A stretch of DNA of 64,000 bases, taken from positions 30,345-94,344 of the forward strand of contig NZ_LMSP01000005.1 in assembly GCF_001429545.1 (NCBI RefSeq), written 5' to 3'. Source of the DNA: Paenibacillus sp. Soil787. GTDB taxonomy: Bacteria > Bacillota > Bacilli > Paenibacillales > NBRC-103111. Position 1 is the first letter of the stretch. Every line of letters begins with the position of its first letter. This document shows positions 43,497 to 52,639 of the stretch, piece by piece. The notes below the pieces were generated by a model. The model saw nothing but the letters and a program-made list of their open reading frames with translations. It did not search any database and was not told where the DNA came from. Made by a program: the position numbers and the translations under genes.

Positions 43497-44240
43497 GTTA
43501 ACCTACAGCCAGTGCACAAGCTGTAACGATGTTTTGCATGTAAAACATCCTTAAAGTAGCTAGTTCTCCATCTCACCCCAACTTTAACGATGAAACATCA
43601 TTAACTTAGACCAAACTTACTCTTATAGGGTAAAACCGCCTCGGTAACGATGTAAAACATTATTAAAGTAGCTAGTTCTCCATTTCACCCAAACTTAACG
43701 ATGAAAAACATCATTAATTTCAACCAAACTCACTCTTATAGGGTAAAACCGCCTCGGTAACGATGAATAACATCATTAAAGTAGCTAGTTCTCCATCTCA
43801 CCCCAACTTAACGATGAAAAACATCATTAACTTCAACCAAACTCACTCATGTAGGGTAAAACCGCCTCGGTAACGATGAAAAACATCCTTAAAGTAGCTA
43901 GTTCTCCATCTCACCCCTACTTAGCGATGAAAAACATCATTAACTTCGACCAAACTCACTCATGTAGGGTAAAACCTCCTCGGTAACGATGTAAAACATC
44001 ATTAAAGTAGCTAGTTCTCCATCTCACTCCTACTTAGCGATGAAAACATCATTAACTTCGACCAAACTCACTCATGTAGGGTAAAACCGCCTCGGTAACG
44101 ATGTAAAACATCATTAAAGTAGCTAGTTCTCCATCTCACCCAAACTTAACGATGAAAAACATCATTAACTTCAACCAAACTCACTCATGTAGGGTAAAAC
44201 CTCAGAAGCCGCCTCGGTAACGATGTAAAACGATGTTTTG
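43497..44240 (-). repeat. 112-bp tandem repeat array 2 (inverted relative to array 1)
   Basis: About six units, read on the minus strand as GATGTTTTTCATCGTTAAG, a GATGGAGAACTAGCTACTTTAA-like core in shorter form, and GATGTTTTACATC. GATGAAAAACATC occurs at 43700, 43813, 43925, 44039 and 44151, a period of 112-114 bp. The units match array 1 closely, with ACTAGC replacing AATAGC as the main variant. No gene lies in this 1-kb gap. Confidence 0.95.
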
Positions 44241-44546
44241 CATTGTTACAAACGAGAAAAAAGCAATTATATGCGCTGAGCGAGGCTGTAAAGATGTTTT
44301 TCATCGTTACAGATGCAAGGGGATGTGGAATCGTGTCTCTAACGATGTATTTCATCTTTACAGACGAGCAGCTGGTGGATTGGTATCTAAACGAGCGAGT
44401 GATAGCAAAGAGAAGCTCGTTCCCCATGCTCAAACGTAGCTTTAGACAAGAACCTGGCCATCGGTCAGGTTTTATTTGTGCCCAAAGGCGTATAATGTAT
44501 AGTATATTGGTAAAAAGTTACCATTTAGGAAGAAGGGGGATCTGCC

Positions 44547-45332
44547 ATGCTGCCATCTTTTTTCATTGCCCATGGAGCACCGAGTTTGGCGATCGAGCAG
44601 CATGCTTATACCGAGTTTTTGCAGAAGCTGGCCAAGAGCATTCCTGCGCCCAAAGCCATCGTGCTGTTCAGCGCACATTGGGAAAGTCCCGTGCAGAAGA
44701 TTAGCTCGGCGGTTCATCTGGATACGATCTATGATTTCTCGGGTTTTTCAGAAAAGCTTTATAACATTAAGTATCCAGCAAAAGGGGATTTGACGCTAAG
44801 CTTACATATACAGCGACTGTTTCAGGAAGAGGGCATTCGTTGTGAGCTCGATGATGAGCGAGGCTTGGATCACGGGGCGTGGGCACCGCTGCATATCATG
44901 TATCCGGATGCGCAGATACCGGTGGTGGCGCTCTCTGTGAATCCGCGTCTGACGGCGGAAGAGCATTATCGCATTGGTGCAGCATTAGGCCCTTTGCGGG
45001 AAGAGGATGTTCTTATCCTCGGCAGCGGAGGGACGGTTCACAACTTGCGCAGACTGGATCGGAATAACCCTGTGCCGCAGGTATGGGCGGTGGAATTCGA
45101 TGAGTGGTTGGCGGAGCAGCTGGAGACGTGGAATTTGGATGCGCTGGTTCGATACGACGAAAGAGCGCCTAACGCGCGTGAGGCGGTTCCGACGCCGGAG
45201 CATTTTGTGCCTTTGCTGCTTGCACTAGGTACGGCAGACACTGCACGCAGGGCGAAGCTGCTGCATCATAGCTTCCAGATGGGCTCGCTGAGCTTGTGCT
45301 GTTGGATGTTTGGCGGGATGAGGAAGTCGTAG
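44547..45332 (+). CDS. DODA-type extradiol ring-opening dioxygenase (class III)
   Basis: 261 residues; ATG 44547 behind AAGAAGGGGGA. It matches the LigB/DODA family (4,5-DOPA extradiol dioxygenase, YgiD-like). Metal ligands and catalytic His residues lie in FFIAHGAP, LFSAHWES, DHGAWAPLHIMYPDA and the GSGGTVHNLR segment. The physiological substrate in bacteria is unclear. It is a single gene following array 2. Confidence 0.88.
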   Translation: MLPSFFIAHGAPSLAIEQHAYTEFLQKLAKSIPAPKAIVLFSAHWESPVQKISSAVHLDTIYDFSGFSEKLYNIKYPAKGDLTLSLHIQRLFQEEGIRCELDDERGLDHGAWAPLHIMYPDAQIPVVALSVNPRLTAEEHYRIGAALGPLREEDVLILGSGGTVHNLRRLDRNNPVPQVWAVEFDEWLAEQLETWNLDALVRYDERAPNAREAVPTPEHFVPLLLALGTADTARRAKLLHHSFQMGSLSLCCWMFGGMRKS

Positions 45333-45439
45333 TCGGACTGAATAGGATGAAATGGGGCTGCTCAATTTGCACTGGAACAGAGATGGAACGTGAGTCACAT
45401 ATGGAAAGCGAGTGAAGGTGCAGAAACTGAGCGAGAAAC

Positions 45440-45535
45440 AGCGTGAAATTAAGCGAGAATCGGATGGAAACCGAGCGAAACAGCGAAAAACCGAGCGAGA
45501 TTCGGATGGAGCCGGAGCGAAAACTACGCGAAAAT
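45440..45535. repeat. GCGAGAwTCGGATGGAnCCGAGCGAAA short duplication
   Basis: Two near-identical 28-bp stretches (starting near 45451 and 45496) and several GAGCGAAA motifs lie between the dioxygenase and the DCC-family gene. The overlapping 92-codon ORF is made of this repeat and is not credible. Confidence 0.5.
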
Positions 45536-45546
45536 CATGCTGCTCG

Positions 45547-45960
45547 CTAATCCAGGAATCGCGCCTTGAACTCAGGCTTGGGCAGCATGCAGTGCTCGGC
45601 CTTGCCGAACCAGCGATATCGATTGCGCGCCACGAACGAATAACCAAGATTCCTCAGCGGAGCGGGAATGATGATGGCCGCATAGGCTAGGGGCCAAGCG
45701 CCACGCAAACGGCGGGCAATGCGCAGCGCAGCAGTCGAACGGGTATAGGAGCGGCCGCCCTCAATCAGGACGATCGTACTGATGATATCCGTAGGCAGAT
45801 TGTGCTGCTCGAGCAGCTTTTGGCCGCTATCCGATTGCAAGGAAGCGAAGCGGAAAATGCCCTTCGGGTCGTTCCGCAGAATGAACTGAACAGCTCCGCT
45901 GCACAGATTGCAGACCCCGTCGAACAATACGATGGCTTGGTCATCGGTGAGCATGGTCAT
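45547..45960 (-). CDS. DCC-family thiol-disulfide oxidoreductase-like protein (DUF393, YuxK-like)
   Basis: 137 residues; the start at 45960 has AAGGAGG upstream on the minus strand. The N-terminal VLFDGVCNLCSGAVQFIL contains the DxxCxxC motif that names the family. The length is normal. It is a thioredoxin-like small protein of unknown substrate, standing alone. Confidence 0.88.
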   Translation of the reverse strand: MTMLTDDQAIVLFDGVCNLCSGAVQFILRNDPKGIFRFASLQSDSGQKLLEQHNLPTDIISTIVLIEGGRSYTRSTAALRIARRLRGAWPLAYAAIIIPAPLRNLGYSFVARNRYRWFGKAEHCMLPKPEFKARFLD

Positions 45961-46019
45961 GGAATAGCCTCCTTTTTGGCGAGTGGGGAATAGGTGAATA
46001 GTGTGATGCAAAAAGTGCA

Positions 46020-46130
46020 TCTAATTCCGGTGGTCAGACCGTTTCATTAGGTAGAAGCTGCAAAAAGTGCAGCAAATATGGCACATTTCGGCCAAATAAA
46101 CTTGTTATGAAGAAATTAGCTGTAGTTTTT
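46020..46130. repeat. TGCAAAAAGTGCA-type palindromic motifs
   Basis: Palindromes such as TGCAAAAAGTGCA and CTGCAAAAAGTGCAG recur around 46005-46075. No gene is seen in 45961-46581; the ORFs there consist of repeat DNA. Confidence 0.5.
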
Positions 46131-46210
46131 GCAGCAAATCTACTGAAAACGCCTGTTTGCGCCGAATTTGATGCACAAAATGCATTAACTTGTTTAAACA
46201 CACCCATCAC

Positions 46211-46410
46211 GCAACCAGAAGCACTCCAGCAACCATGTCGATCACCCGTAACCAGAAGCACTCCAACAAACAAGCCAATCCAGCAACCGGAAGCACTCCA
46301 GCAACCATGTCGATCATCCGCAACCAGAAGCACTCCAGCAACCATATCGATCATCCGCAACCAGAAGCACTCCAACAAACAAGCCAATCCAGCAACCGGA
46401 AGCAATCCGG
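46211..46410. repeat. 35/37-bp interspersed minisatellite
   Basis: GAAGCACTCC occurs at 46218, 46255, 46291, 46327, 46364 and (altered) 46399. Two unit types are used: a 37-bp unit with GCAACCATGTCGATCATCCG and a 35-bp unit with AACAAACAAGCCAATCC. The order is A-B-A-A-B, so blocks were duplicated together. It is not a coding sequence and the units are too similar and too closely spaced to be a CRISPR array. Confidence 0.85.
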
Positions 46411-46581
46411 TTTACACGCACATCACACTTACCAAGCAGCTAACACATAATCCCTCTCTCCCTACTATATCATAGACGCGGGTCCAACTACCTTTTGACC
46501 CACAGCACAAAAAGTCTTCTATCTATCGCATCACTAGCATATATATTTACTAGAACGATTAAGAGAAGAGGTGCAGCCCTG

Positions 46582-47661
46582 TTGAAATCATTGCCTATAT
46601 TTCGCCGAAAAAAACTTAGAGCCTGGCTCGTCCTTGGATGCTCTGTCATAACCATTGTCGGTTGCAGCGATACGCCTGCCTCCTTGCCACCTGCCAGCCC
46701 GAATGCCGCTGAAGCCACGTCCGCCGCCGCATCGCCACCTTCCAAACCTACAGTCACAGCTGTGGAGACGGAGCAACCGTACAAATTCCCGTTAACGGGT
46801 TTGCCTACCGATAAAGAAGTGAAGAGCCGGCCCTTCATGGTCATGGTCGAAAATGCCCCGCAAGCCAGGCCCCAAACCGGCCTAGATCAAGCGGACATCG
46901 TCTATGAGATCCTCGCAGAGGGCGAGATTACGAGATTCGTCTCCGTTTTCCAGAGCCAAGCAGCGAAGACCATTGGTCCCGTGCGCAGCATTCGACCTTA
47001 TTTCGTGGAGATCGGCGACGCGCTCGATGCGGTTATCGTCCATGCCGGCTGGAGTCAGGAAGCGATGGATATGATGGCAGGCCGCAAGCTGGCCCATCTC
47101 GATGAGGTGTACGGCGATGGCGCCTACTACTGGCGCGCGAGCGATCGCAAGGCACCGCACAATCTCTATACCTCTGTGGATAAAATGAAGCAAGGCGCCG
47201 AGGCGCGCAAATTCCGTTCCGAGTGGAACGGACCGCTGCTCACTTTTGCCAAGGAGGGTCAAAGTAAGCTTGCCGGCGCAGCCGTGAATTATATTCAAAT
47301 TCCTTATATTCAAGGGTATTTCGTTTCCTATGAATACAATGCCGCTGAAGGTGTATACAAGCGCAGCATGGAAGGCAAGCCGCATCTCGACAGGGAGACG
47401 GGCAAACAGCTGCAAACCAAAAATCTGCTCGTACTCGAGAGCAAGCATAAGATTGTAGACAAAGAGGGGCGACGTGAAGTCGACGTATTCGGACCCGGTA
47501 AAGGTGTGATTTTGCAAGAGGGTAAATCGCAGCAGATCACCTGGGAACGCAAAAATGGCATGCTTCGCGCCTATGCGGAGGGTGGCAAGGAAGTGCCGCT
47601 GCTGCCGGGCAACACTTGGGTCCAAATCGTGCCGGAGGGCACAGCGCTGAAAATGGAATAG
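46582..47661 (+). CDS. yerB: YerB-like lipoprotein with DUF3048 domains
   Basis: 359 residues from TTG 46582, with AGAGGTGC upstream; the longer frame lacks such a site. A signal peptide ends in lipobox IVGC (Cys28), followed by a Ser/Pro/Ala-rich linker. The DUF3048 N-terminal domain (PFMVMVENAPQARPQTGLDQ, ADIVYEILAEGEITRFVSVF) and C-terminal domain are present. The function is unknown. In B. subtilis yerB also lies downstream of the pur operon and before yerC, so the local order is conserved. Confidence 0.88.
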   Translation: MKSLPIFRRKKLRAWLVLGCSVITIVGCSDTPASLPPASPNAAEATSAAASPPSKPTVTAVETEQPYKFPLTGLPTDKEVKSRPFMVMVENAPQARPQTGLDQADIVYEILAEGEITRFVSVFQSQAAKTIGPVRSIRPYFVEIGDALDAVIVHAGWSQEAMDMMAGRKLAHLDEVYGDGAYYWRASDRKAPHNLYTSVDKMKQGAEARKFRSEWNGPLLTFAKEGQSKLAGAAVNYIQIPYIQGYFVSYEYNAAEGVYKRSMEGKPHLDRETGKQLQTKNLLVLESKHKIVDKEGRREVDVFGPGKGVILQEGKSQQITWERKNGMLRAYAEGGKEVPLLPGNTWVQIVPEGTALKME

Positions 47662-47670
47662 CACTAGATA

Positions 47671-47738
47671 GGCGCAGAGAAGCCGCCCTGCTTGGGTTTA
47701 GAACCAAGACGAGGCGGCTGTTCTCGTGCGCTTTTTTG
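47671..47738 (+). terminator. Rho-independent terminator after yerB
   Basis: GCGCAgAGAAgCCGCC pairs with GGCGGCtgTTCTcGTGCGC, followed by TTTTTT. Confidence 0.85.
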
Positions 47739-47740
47739 CC

Positions 47741-47827
47741 AGAAAGTATAAGCTTTATTACACTTCGCGTCATCAGTCTTGACAAACGCGCTCGTCCCTG
47801 AAGGACGGCGGAGTCGTTTATCCTTGG
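47741..47827. repeat. 86-bp dispersed stem-loop element, copy B
   Basis: It has the same layout as 12224-12309: AGAAAGTATAAGCTTTAT, then CTTGACAAACGCGCTCGTCC, CTGAAGGACG, and GGAGTCGTTTATCCTTGG. It directly follows a terminator, as copy A follows a gene end. Confidence 0.75.
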
Positions 47828-47887
47828 AACTATTTTGACCTGCGTATGACTAGAGGTTGACCTGAGAGTAATCCGTATAGGATAATC

Positions 47888-48514
47888 TTATCGGCGTTTA
47901 CGTTTGGTTAAGGCAGTTTTGGAAGCTCCTTTTCTTCTAGGGCCTGAGCTTGTTTTCTTACGGCGTTTGCGTTTGGGTTTAATGATTTCTTCCAAGTCAG
48001 CAGATGAATTCACTTTTCCTTTGCCAATCGAACTCAAAATAGTTTTCACCATAGGTGCCATTTGTTGAAACGTGCTCATGAATTTCTGGACCTTGCCCAT
48101 TGTGCCGAGGATGCCGTCAATACCACCCATACGTTCAACGAAGCTGGAGATTTGCTTCAAATTCAAGCCGCTAAGCGGGTTAGACGAGGCCCCACCTGCA
48201 GCTCCACCGCCGCCGCCACCTAAGAGGTTGCTGAGAAAACCGCCACCACCGCCACCACCTGCGCCGCTAGGATTTCCACCACCGCCAAAAAATCCGCCAC
48301 CCGCATTACCGCCGCTGGGGCCACCGAAGAGATTGCCACCTCCATCGAAAGGAGCAGGAAATCCTCCGCCTTGTGAAAATAAATTGCCGCCACCGCCTAA
48401 GCCGGGATATTGCCCGAAGCCGCCATCCCCGAGTTGAGTAGGTAAAGTGAAGCTTCTTGTATGCACCTCAGGGCGAATACCGCCATTGCCAATGATTTGT
48501 CTTTGGTTAGTCAC
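47888..48514 (-). CDS. Gly-rich protein with basic tail
   Basis: 208 residues from GTG 48514. Residues 30-115 are extremely Gly-rich with Asn/Phe/Pro (GGGNPSG, GGFLSNLLGGGGGG). A short hydrophobic/helical segment follows (LNLKQISSFVERMGGIDGIL to MVKTILSSIG, about 118-165), then a strongly basic Arg/Lys tail (KPKRKRRKK, TKRKRR). The composition suggests a structural or spore-associated protein; the helical segment recalls YqfQ/VrrA-type proteins, weakly. It is convergent with yerB. I cannot name a function. Confidence 0.68.
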   Translation of the reverse strand: MTNQRQIIGNGGIRPEVHTRSFTLPTQLGDGGFGQYPGLGGGGNLFSQGGGFPAPFDGGGNLFGGPSGGNAGGGFFGGGGNPSGAGGGGGGGFLSNLLGGGGGGAAGGASSNPLSGLNLKQISSFVERMGGIDGILGTMGKVQKFMSTFQQMAPMVKTILSSIGKGKVNSSADLEEIIKPKRKRRKKTSSGPRRKGASKTALTKRKRR

Positions 48515-48752
48515 TAGGATTCACGATCCTTTTTATCAAATTTGTCTCCTACAGGATATGTCACTTGCCTACCGTTGGTATGGACGAATGTCACGGGTCT
48601 AGTTAATTGTCACAATTCACCTCATTAACGCATAGAAATTTTAACGTTTCGCAAAGCTAAAGGAAGGAATTATTCGTCAAGTGTCGAATGATACACAGAG
48701 CTTAAACTGATCTTATAAGCTAACATGCTTTTCTACCGGGAGTTGACAACCT

Positions 48753-49043
48753 ATGCAATTAAAAAAATTAAATGATAAAGCAATAGACCAGCTTTTTGAA
48801 GCCGTGCTGACGCTCAAAGATATTGAAGAGTGCTATGTCTTTTTTGATGACTTATGCACAGTGAACGAGATTCAATCGCTTTCCCAACGCCTAGAAGTTG
48901 CTCGCATGCTGCGCAAGGGCTGTACCTATAACCAGATCGAAGCCGAGACGGGCGCATCAACAGCAACCATTTCTCGTGTCAAAAGATGCCTAAACTACGG
49001 AAACGACGGCTACGTGCTGACGCTGGATCGTTTAGGTCGTTAA
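48753..49043 (+). CDS. yerC: YerC/YecD-family TrpR-related DNA-binding protein
   Basis: 96 residues. It matches the Trp-repressor-like YerC family: LTLKDIEECYVFFDDLCTVN, then SLSQRLEVARML, with the HTH TYNQIEAETGASTATISRVK at the C-terminus. It lies downstream of yerB as in B. subtilis. The target is unknown. Confidence 0.93.
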   Translation: MQLKKLNDKAIDQLFEAVLTLKDIEECYVFFDDLCTVNEIQSLSQRLEVARMLRKGCTYNQIEAETGASTATISRVKRCLNYGNDGYVLTLDRLGR

Positions 49044-49072
49044 TTAGTCGGCTGTTCAAAAAAGAATTCAAG

Positions 49073-49106
49073 ATCCTGCGTTACCTTGCGTAATGCGGGA
49101 TTTTTC
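49073..49106 (+). terminator. Rho-independent terminator after yerC
   Basis: ATCCtGCgTTAC pairs with GTAAtGCgGGAT, followed by TTTTTCC. Confidence 0.85.
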
Positions 49107-49194
49107 CTGTTTATTTGCAGGTCAATTGACATGTGTGAACACATTCGTTAGCATAGGAATTATAGGCATGGTTAGAACGGGTGGGGAAAATATA

Positions 49195-50001
49195 ATGAGT
49201 GAGTATGGTGTGCTAGTCATAAGCCATGGATCTCGCGATGAGGGCTGGGTTCAGCTGGTCGATGATGCCGTGACTGCGGTCAGGATGCCGATGAATGTTC
49301 CGATCTACGCTTCTTATCTGGAGTTGGTGGAAGGCCGATTAATTCAAGATGGTATTTATAGCTTAGAGGCGCAAGGCGTGACCGATATCATCGTCGTTCC
49401 ACTGTTCGTGTCCTCTGGGAGTACACATATTGATGAAATCAGCTACGCCCTAGGTGTGATTGAGCAGCCACTGCTCGAGACAGATATGGAACCTTTTGAT
49501 ATCAAGGCGCGCATTCATTTCACATCGCCGATCGATGACGACCCCGTTATTGCTGAGATTATATATGCGAAAATCAAAGAGCTTTCCGAATCGCCAAGTC
49601 AGGAAATCGTCCTGCTCATCGGTCACGGAAGTAAGGAAGAAGGCTTCCATCTCAAATGGCGCCAAGGCTTAGAGCTGCTCGCAGAGCGGTTGAAAGCGTT
49701 AGGCGGCTACGACGAGGCGGATGTCGCTATGCTTTTGCCAGATCAAGTGAAACAGAAGATGACCTGGTGGGCCCAGAAGAAACCTGACCACGCAGTTGTC
49801 GTTGCACCGCTTTTTCTAAGTGAAGGCTATTTCACGACGCAAGTCATCCCTTCCCGCATGGAAGGGTTCGAATATCGGTACAATGGACGGGCGCTGCTGC
49901 CTAGTCCGCTAATTTCCAAATGGATCGAGAAGCAGATTGCTTCAGAAATCGCAGAAGGCGAAACAGGTGATGAGACACAATGGTCAAAAGAGCAAGGCTG
50001 A
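49195..50001 (+). CDS. Sirohydrochlorin/cobalt chelatase, CbiX/SirB family
   Basis: 268 residues from ATG 49195, behind GGTGGGG. It has two CbiX-type half domains, each with an N-terminal His: LVISHGSRDEGW near residue 5 and VLLIGHGSKEEGFHLKW near residue 140. These insert a metal (iron or cobalt) into sirohydrochlorin. No other siroheme or cobalamin genes are adjacent. An in-frame ATG at 49168 is an alternative start. It overlaps dgkB by 22 bp. Confidence 0.86.
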   Translation: MSEYGVLVISHGSRDEGWVQLVDDAVTAVRMPMNVPIYASYLELVEGRLIQDGIYSLEAQGVTDIIVVPLFVSSGSTHIDEISYALGVIEQPLLETDMEPFDIKARIHFTSPIDDDPVIAEIIYAKIKELSESPSQEIVLLIGHGSKEEGFHLKWRQGLELLAERLKALGGYDEADVAMLLPDQVKQKMTWWAQKKPDHAVVVAPLFLSEGYFTTQVIPSRMEGFEYRYNGRALLPSPLISKWIEKQIASEIAEGETGDETQWSKEQG

Positions 50002-50948
50002 TCTATAATCCGACTTCTGGCCGGGAAGAAATGAAAAAACGTTTGCCAGAAATACTTCAGCGCCTAGAGCGCGGCGGCTTCGAAACATCCGCTCACGCCA
50101 CCATCGGTGAAGGCGACGCCACACTCGCAGCGGCACAGGCCGTTAGCCGAGGCTTCGATCTAATCATCGCTGCAGGCGGCGACGGCACCCTGTGCGAAGT
50201 CGTCAACGGCATGGCCGAGAGGGAAGGCAGGCCCCCGCTGGGCATTTTGCCGCTGGGAACGACCAACGATTTTGCCAGGGCGCTCGGCATTCCTAAGAAT
50301 TTGGAGTACGCCTGCGACCTGATCACTCAGCAGTACACAACCGACATCGATGTAGGCAAAATCAACAACCGCTACTTCATTAATATCGCCGGCGGCGGTT
50401 CAATGACCGAGCTGACCTACGAAGTCCCGAGCAAGCTCAAGACCGTGATCGGCCAGTTGGCCTATTATATGAAGGGACTGGAGAAGCTGCCTAGGCTGAA
50501 GCCGATTGAGCTATACGTCAAGGCAGGCGATCTGGAGCTTCATGAGGAAGTCATGATGTTCCTTGTCGGCAACTCCAACTCCGTCGGTGGCTTCGAGAAG
50601 TTGGCTCCGGAAGCTAGTATGAATGATGGACTTTTTGACGTGTTGATACTGCGCAAGTGTAATCTTGCTGAGTTCATAAGAGTGGTTACGCTCGCATTGC
50701 GCGGCGAACATTTGAATGATCCGAATCTGATTTATTTCCAAACGAATCATATCGAGATTAATTCGCCGGACTACGTCCAGTTGAATCTGGATGGGGAGTT
50801 CGGGGGCACACTGCCTTGTGTGATGACGAATCTGAAGAGTCATTTGCAGATTATTGTGGATGAGTCGGGGCAGTCGATTTATAAGAAGACGTTCCTAGAG
50901 ACGTTGGCCACGCCGTTTCAATTGAGAGGGAATGGGGATCAGGAGTAA
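49980..50948 (+). CDS. dgkB: Diacylglycerol kinase (lipid kinase family)
   Basis: 322 residues. It phosphorylates diacylglycerol released during lipoteichoic acid synthesis. The catalytic-domain motifs are RLIYNPTSGREEMKK, AAGGDGTLCEVVNG, LGTTNDFARALG and LNLDGEFGG, which closely follow B. subtilis DgkB (YerQ). dgkB next to rlmCD is the same pairing as in B. subtilis (yerQ-yefA). It overlaps the chelatase gene, which suggests a transcription unit. Confidence 0.94.
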   Translation: MVKRARLIYNPTSGREEMKKRLPEILQRLERGGFETSAHATIGEGDATLAAAQAVSRGFDLIIAAGGDGTLCEVVNGMAEREGRPPLGILPLGTTNDFARALGIPKNLEYACDLITQQYTTDIDVGKINNRYFINIAGGGSMTELTYEVPSKLKTVIGQLAYYMKGLEKLPRLKPIELYVKAGDLELHEEVMMFLVGNSNSVGGFEKLAPEASMNDGLFDVLILRKCNLAEFIRVVTLALRGEHLNDPNLIYFQTNHIEINSPDYVQLNLDGEFGGTLPCVMTNLKSHLQIIVDESGQSIYKKTFLETLATPFQLRGNGDQE

Positions 50949-51012
50949 TTCAACCAGTCTAGCTACTAAGAAAGATTGTTTAATTTTAGGTTTTTATTAA
51001 AGTGAGGGTCTT

Positions 51013-52632
51013 ATGAGAGCAAAAGGTAAATCTGGCTCTGTGTCAGGTAAAGATAGAGGAACTGGGAAGACAGGGACGGCAGGGAATAGAGGGAATTCCG
51101 GTAGGACGGGGAATACAGGGAGTTCTGGAAAGATAGGGAATTCCGTCGCGAAGGCGGCTCCGGCTTGGATGGCGGATCTGCCGGTGCAGATTGGGCAGCA
51201 ATATGAGGCTGAAATCATTGGGATCAGCCATGATGGCGAAGGGGTGGGCCGTGTGAACGGCTTTACCCTTTTTGTCGCTGGTGCGCTGCCTGGTGAGCGC
51301 GCGCTTGTACGGGTGGAGCATTTGAAGAAGCAGTATGGGTATGCTGCACTTGTGGAAGTGCTGGAGGTGAGTCCGGATCGGGTCGTTCCGGATTGTGGGA
51401 TATATGAGGAATGTGGCGGCTGTCAGCTGCAGCACCTAAGTTATGAGGCGCAGCTTCGTGTGAAGCGCCAGCAGGTTGTGGATAATTTGCAGCGGATTGG
51501 GAAGCTGCAGGTTGTGGGGGAGCCAACAATAGGTCATCTTGATGCTGGTGCTTCTGATGAAGGGATTATTGTTCATCCCACGCTGGGGATGACCGATCCA
51601 TGGCGGTATCGGAACAAGGCGCAGGTTCCTTTTGGAGAAGAGCAGGGTGGACTCATCGGCGGATTCTATGCGCAGGGAAGCCATCGCATCATCAATATGG
51701 ATGAGTGTTTGATCCAACATGAGTCGAACGACGAAGTCGTTGCTCGTGTCAAAGAGATCGGCGTGCGGCTTGGTATTCGCGCTTATAATGAAGAGCGCAA
51801 TGACGGACTGCTTCGCCACGTCGTCGTCAAAGTCGGCTTCCGCACGGGGGAGATCATGGTCGTTTTGGTGACCAATGGTGTGGAGATTCCTCGTGTGGCC
51901 GAGTGGGTCGCTGGTATTCGGGCTGCGCTGCCCGGCGTGAAGAGCATTTGCCATAACATTAATGTGAAACAGACGAATGTTATTTTTGGGGAAGAGACTC
52001 GCGTCCTGTGGGGCAGCGAGGTCATCTATGACTATATCGGCGATGTGAAATTTGCAATTTCCTCGCGATCTTTTTATCAAGTGAACCCCGTCCAGACGGA
52101 AGTCTTGTACGGGAAGGCACTTGAGTACGCCGCGCTGACTGGCGGCGAGACGGTAGTCGATGCCTACTGCGGCATCGGGACGATCTCCCTGTTCCTAGCG
52201 CAGCGCGCGGGACAGGTGTACGGTGTCGAGATCGTCGAAGAGGCGATCGCGGATGCACGGAAGAATGCCGAGTTAAACGGCATGACGAACGTGCATTTCG
52301 AGGCAGGCCCCGCGGAAGTGGTCCTCCCCGAGTGGACACGTCAGGGCGTCCGGCCCGACGTGATCGTGGTGGACCCGCCCCGCAAGGGCTGCGATCCGGC
52401 GCTGCTGGCGACGATCCTCGAGCTGCAGCCGCGGCGCGTCGTGTACGTGTCGTGCAGCGCATCGACACTTGCGCGCGACTTGCGCGTGCTCGTCGACGGA
52501 GGTTACAACGTCGTCGAGGCACAGCCGGTGGATATGTTTCCGCATACGACACACATCGAATCCGTCGTACTACTAACTAAGACTAATACAATTCATAGTT
52601 TACATTCCCCCTTCTTTTTTTGGAAAATGTAG
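51013..52632 (+). CDS. rlmCD: 23S rRNA (uracil-5-)-methyltransferase RlmCD
   Basis: 539 residues, longer than the usual 455-460. The extra part is an N-terminal Gly/Thr/Arg/Asn-rich tract (about 1-50). A TRAM domain follows, then the 4Fe-4S cysteines Cys128-x5-Cys134-x2-Cys137, the SAM motif DAYCGIGTISLFLA, VDPPRKGCD and YVSCSASTLARDL with the catalytic Cys. The protein ends HIESVVLLTKTNT and then an unrelated tail (IHSLHSPFFFWKM), which indicates that the original 3' end was replaced. The 3' end of this gene is a known entry point for integrative elements in Firmicutes; an AT-rich island starts here. Confidence 0.92.
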   Translation: MRAKGKSGSVSGKDRGTGKTGTAGNRGNSGRTGNTGSSGKIGNSVAKAAPAWMADLPVQIGQQYEAEIIGISHDGEGVGRVNGFTLFVAGALPGERALVRVEHLKKQYGYAALVEVLEVSPDRVVPDCGIYEECGGCQLQHLSYEAQLRVKRQQVVDNLQRIGKLQVVGEPTIGHLDAGASDEGIIVHPTLGMTDPWRYRNKAQVPFGEEQGGLIGGFYAQGSHRIINMDECLIQHESNDEVVARVKEIGVRLGIRAYNEERNDGLLRHVVVKVGFRTGEIMVVLVTNGVEIPRVAEWVAGIRAALPGVKSICHNINVKQTNVIFGEETRVLWGSEVIYDYIGDVKFAISSRSFYQVNPVQTEVLYGKALEYAALTGGETVVDAYCGIGTISLFLAQRAGQVYGVEIVEEAIADARKNAELNGMTNVHFEAGPAEVVLPEWTRQGVRPDVIVVDPPRKGCDPALLATILELQPRRVVYVSCSASTLARDLRVLVDGGYNVVEAQPVDMFPHTTHIESVVLLTKTNTIHSLHSPFFFWKM

Positions 52633-52633
52633 G
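52620..52633 (+). mobile_element. Candidate attachment-site repeat, left copy
   Basis: TTGGAAAATGTAGG spans the rlmCD stop codon. An identical 14-bp copy lies at 54105-54118, beside a serine-recombinase remnant. Between them are 1,471 bp of AT-rich DNA. It may be the core of an attachment site, left by one of several insertions. Confidence 0.45.
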
Positions 52634-52639
52634 AATGGG

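Noticed and set aside
46107..46475. 122-codon ORF with a signal-peptide-like start (MKKLAVVFAANLL)
   Set aside because: It reads through the 35/37-bp minisatellite, which is open in several frames; no ribosome binding site is present.
47888..48514. Antisense Pro-rich ORF (48072-48437, plus strand) opposite the Gly-rich gene
   Set aside because: The Pro-rich frame is the complement of Gly codons; the minus-strand gene has a start signal and a structured C-terminal part.
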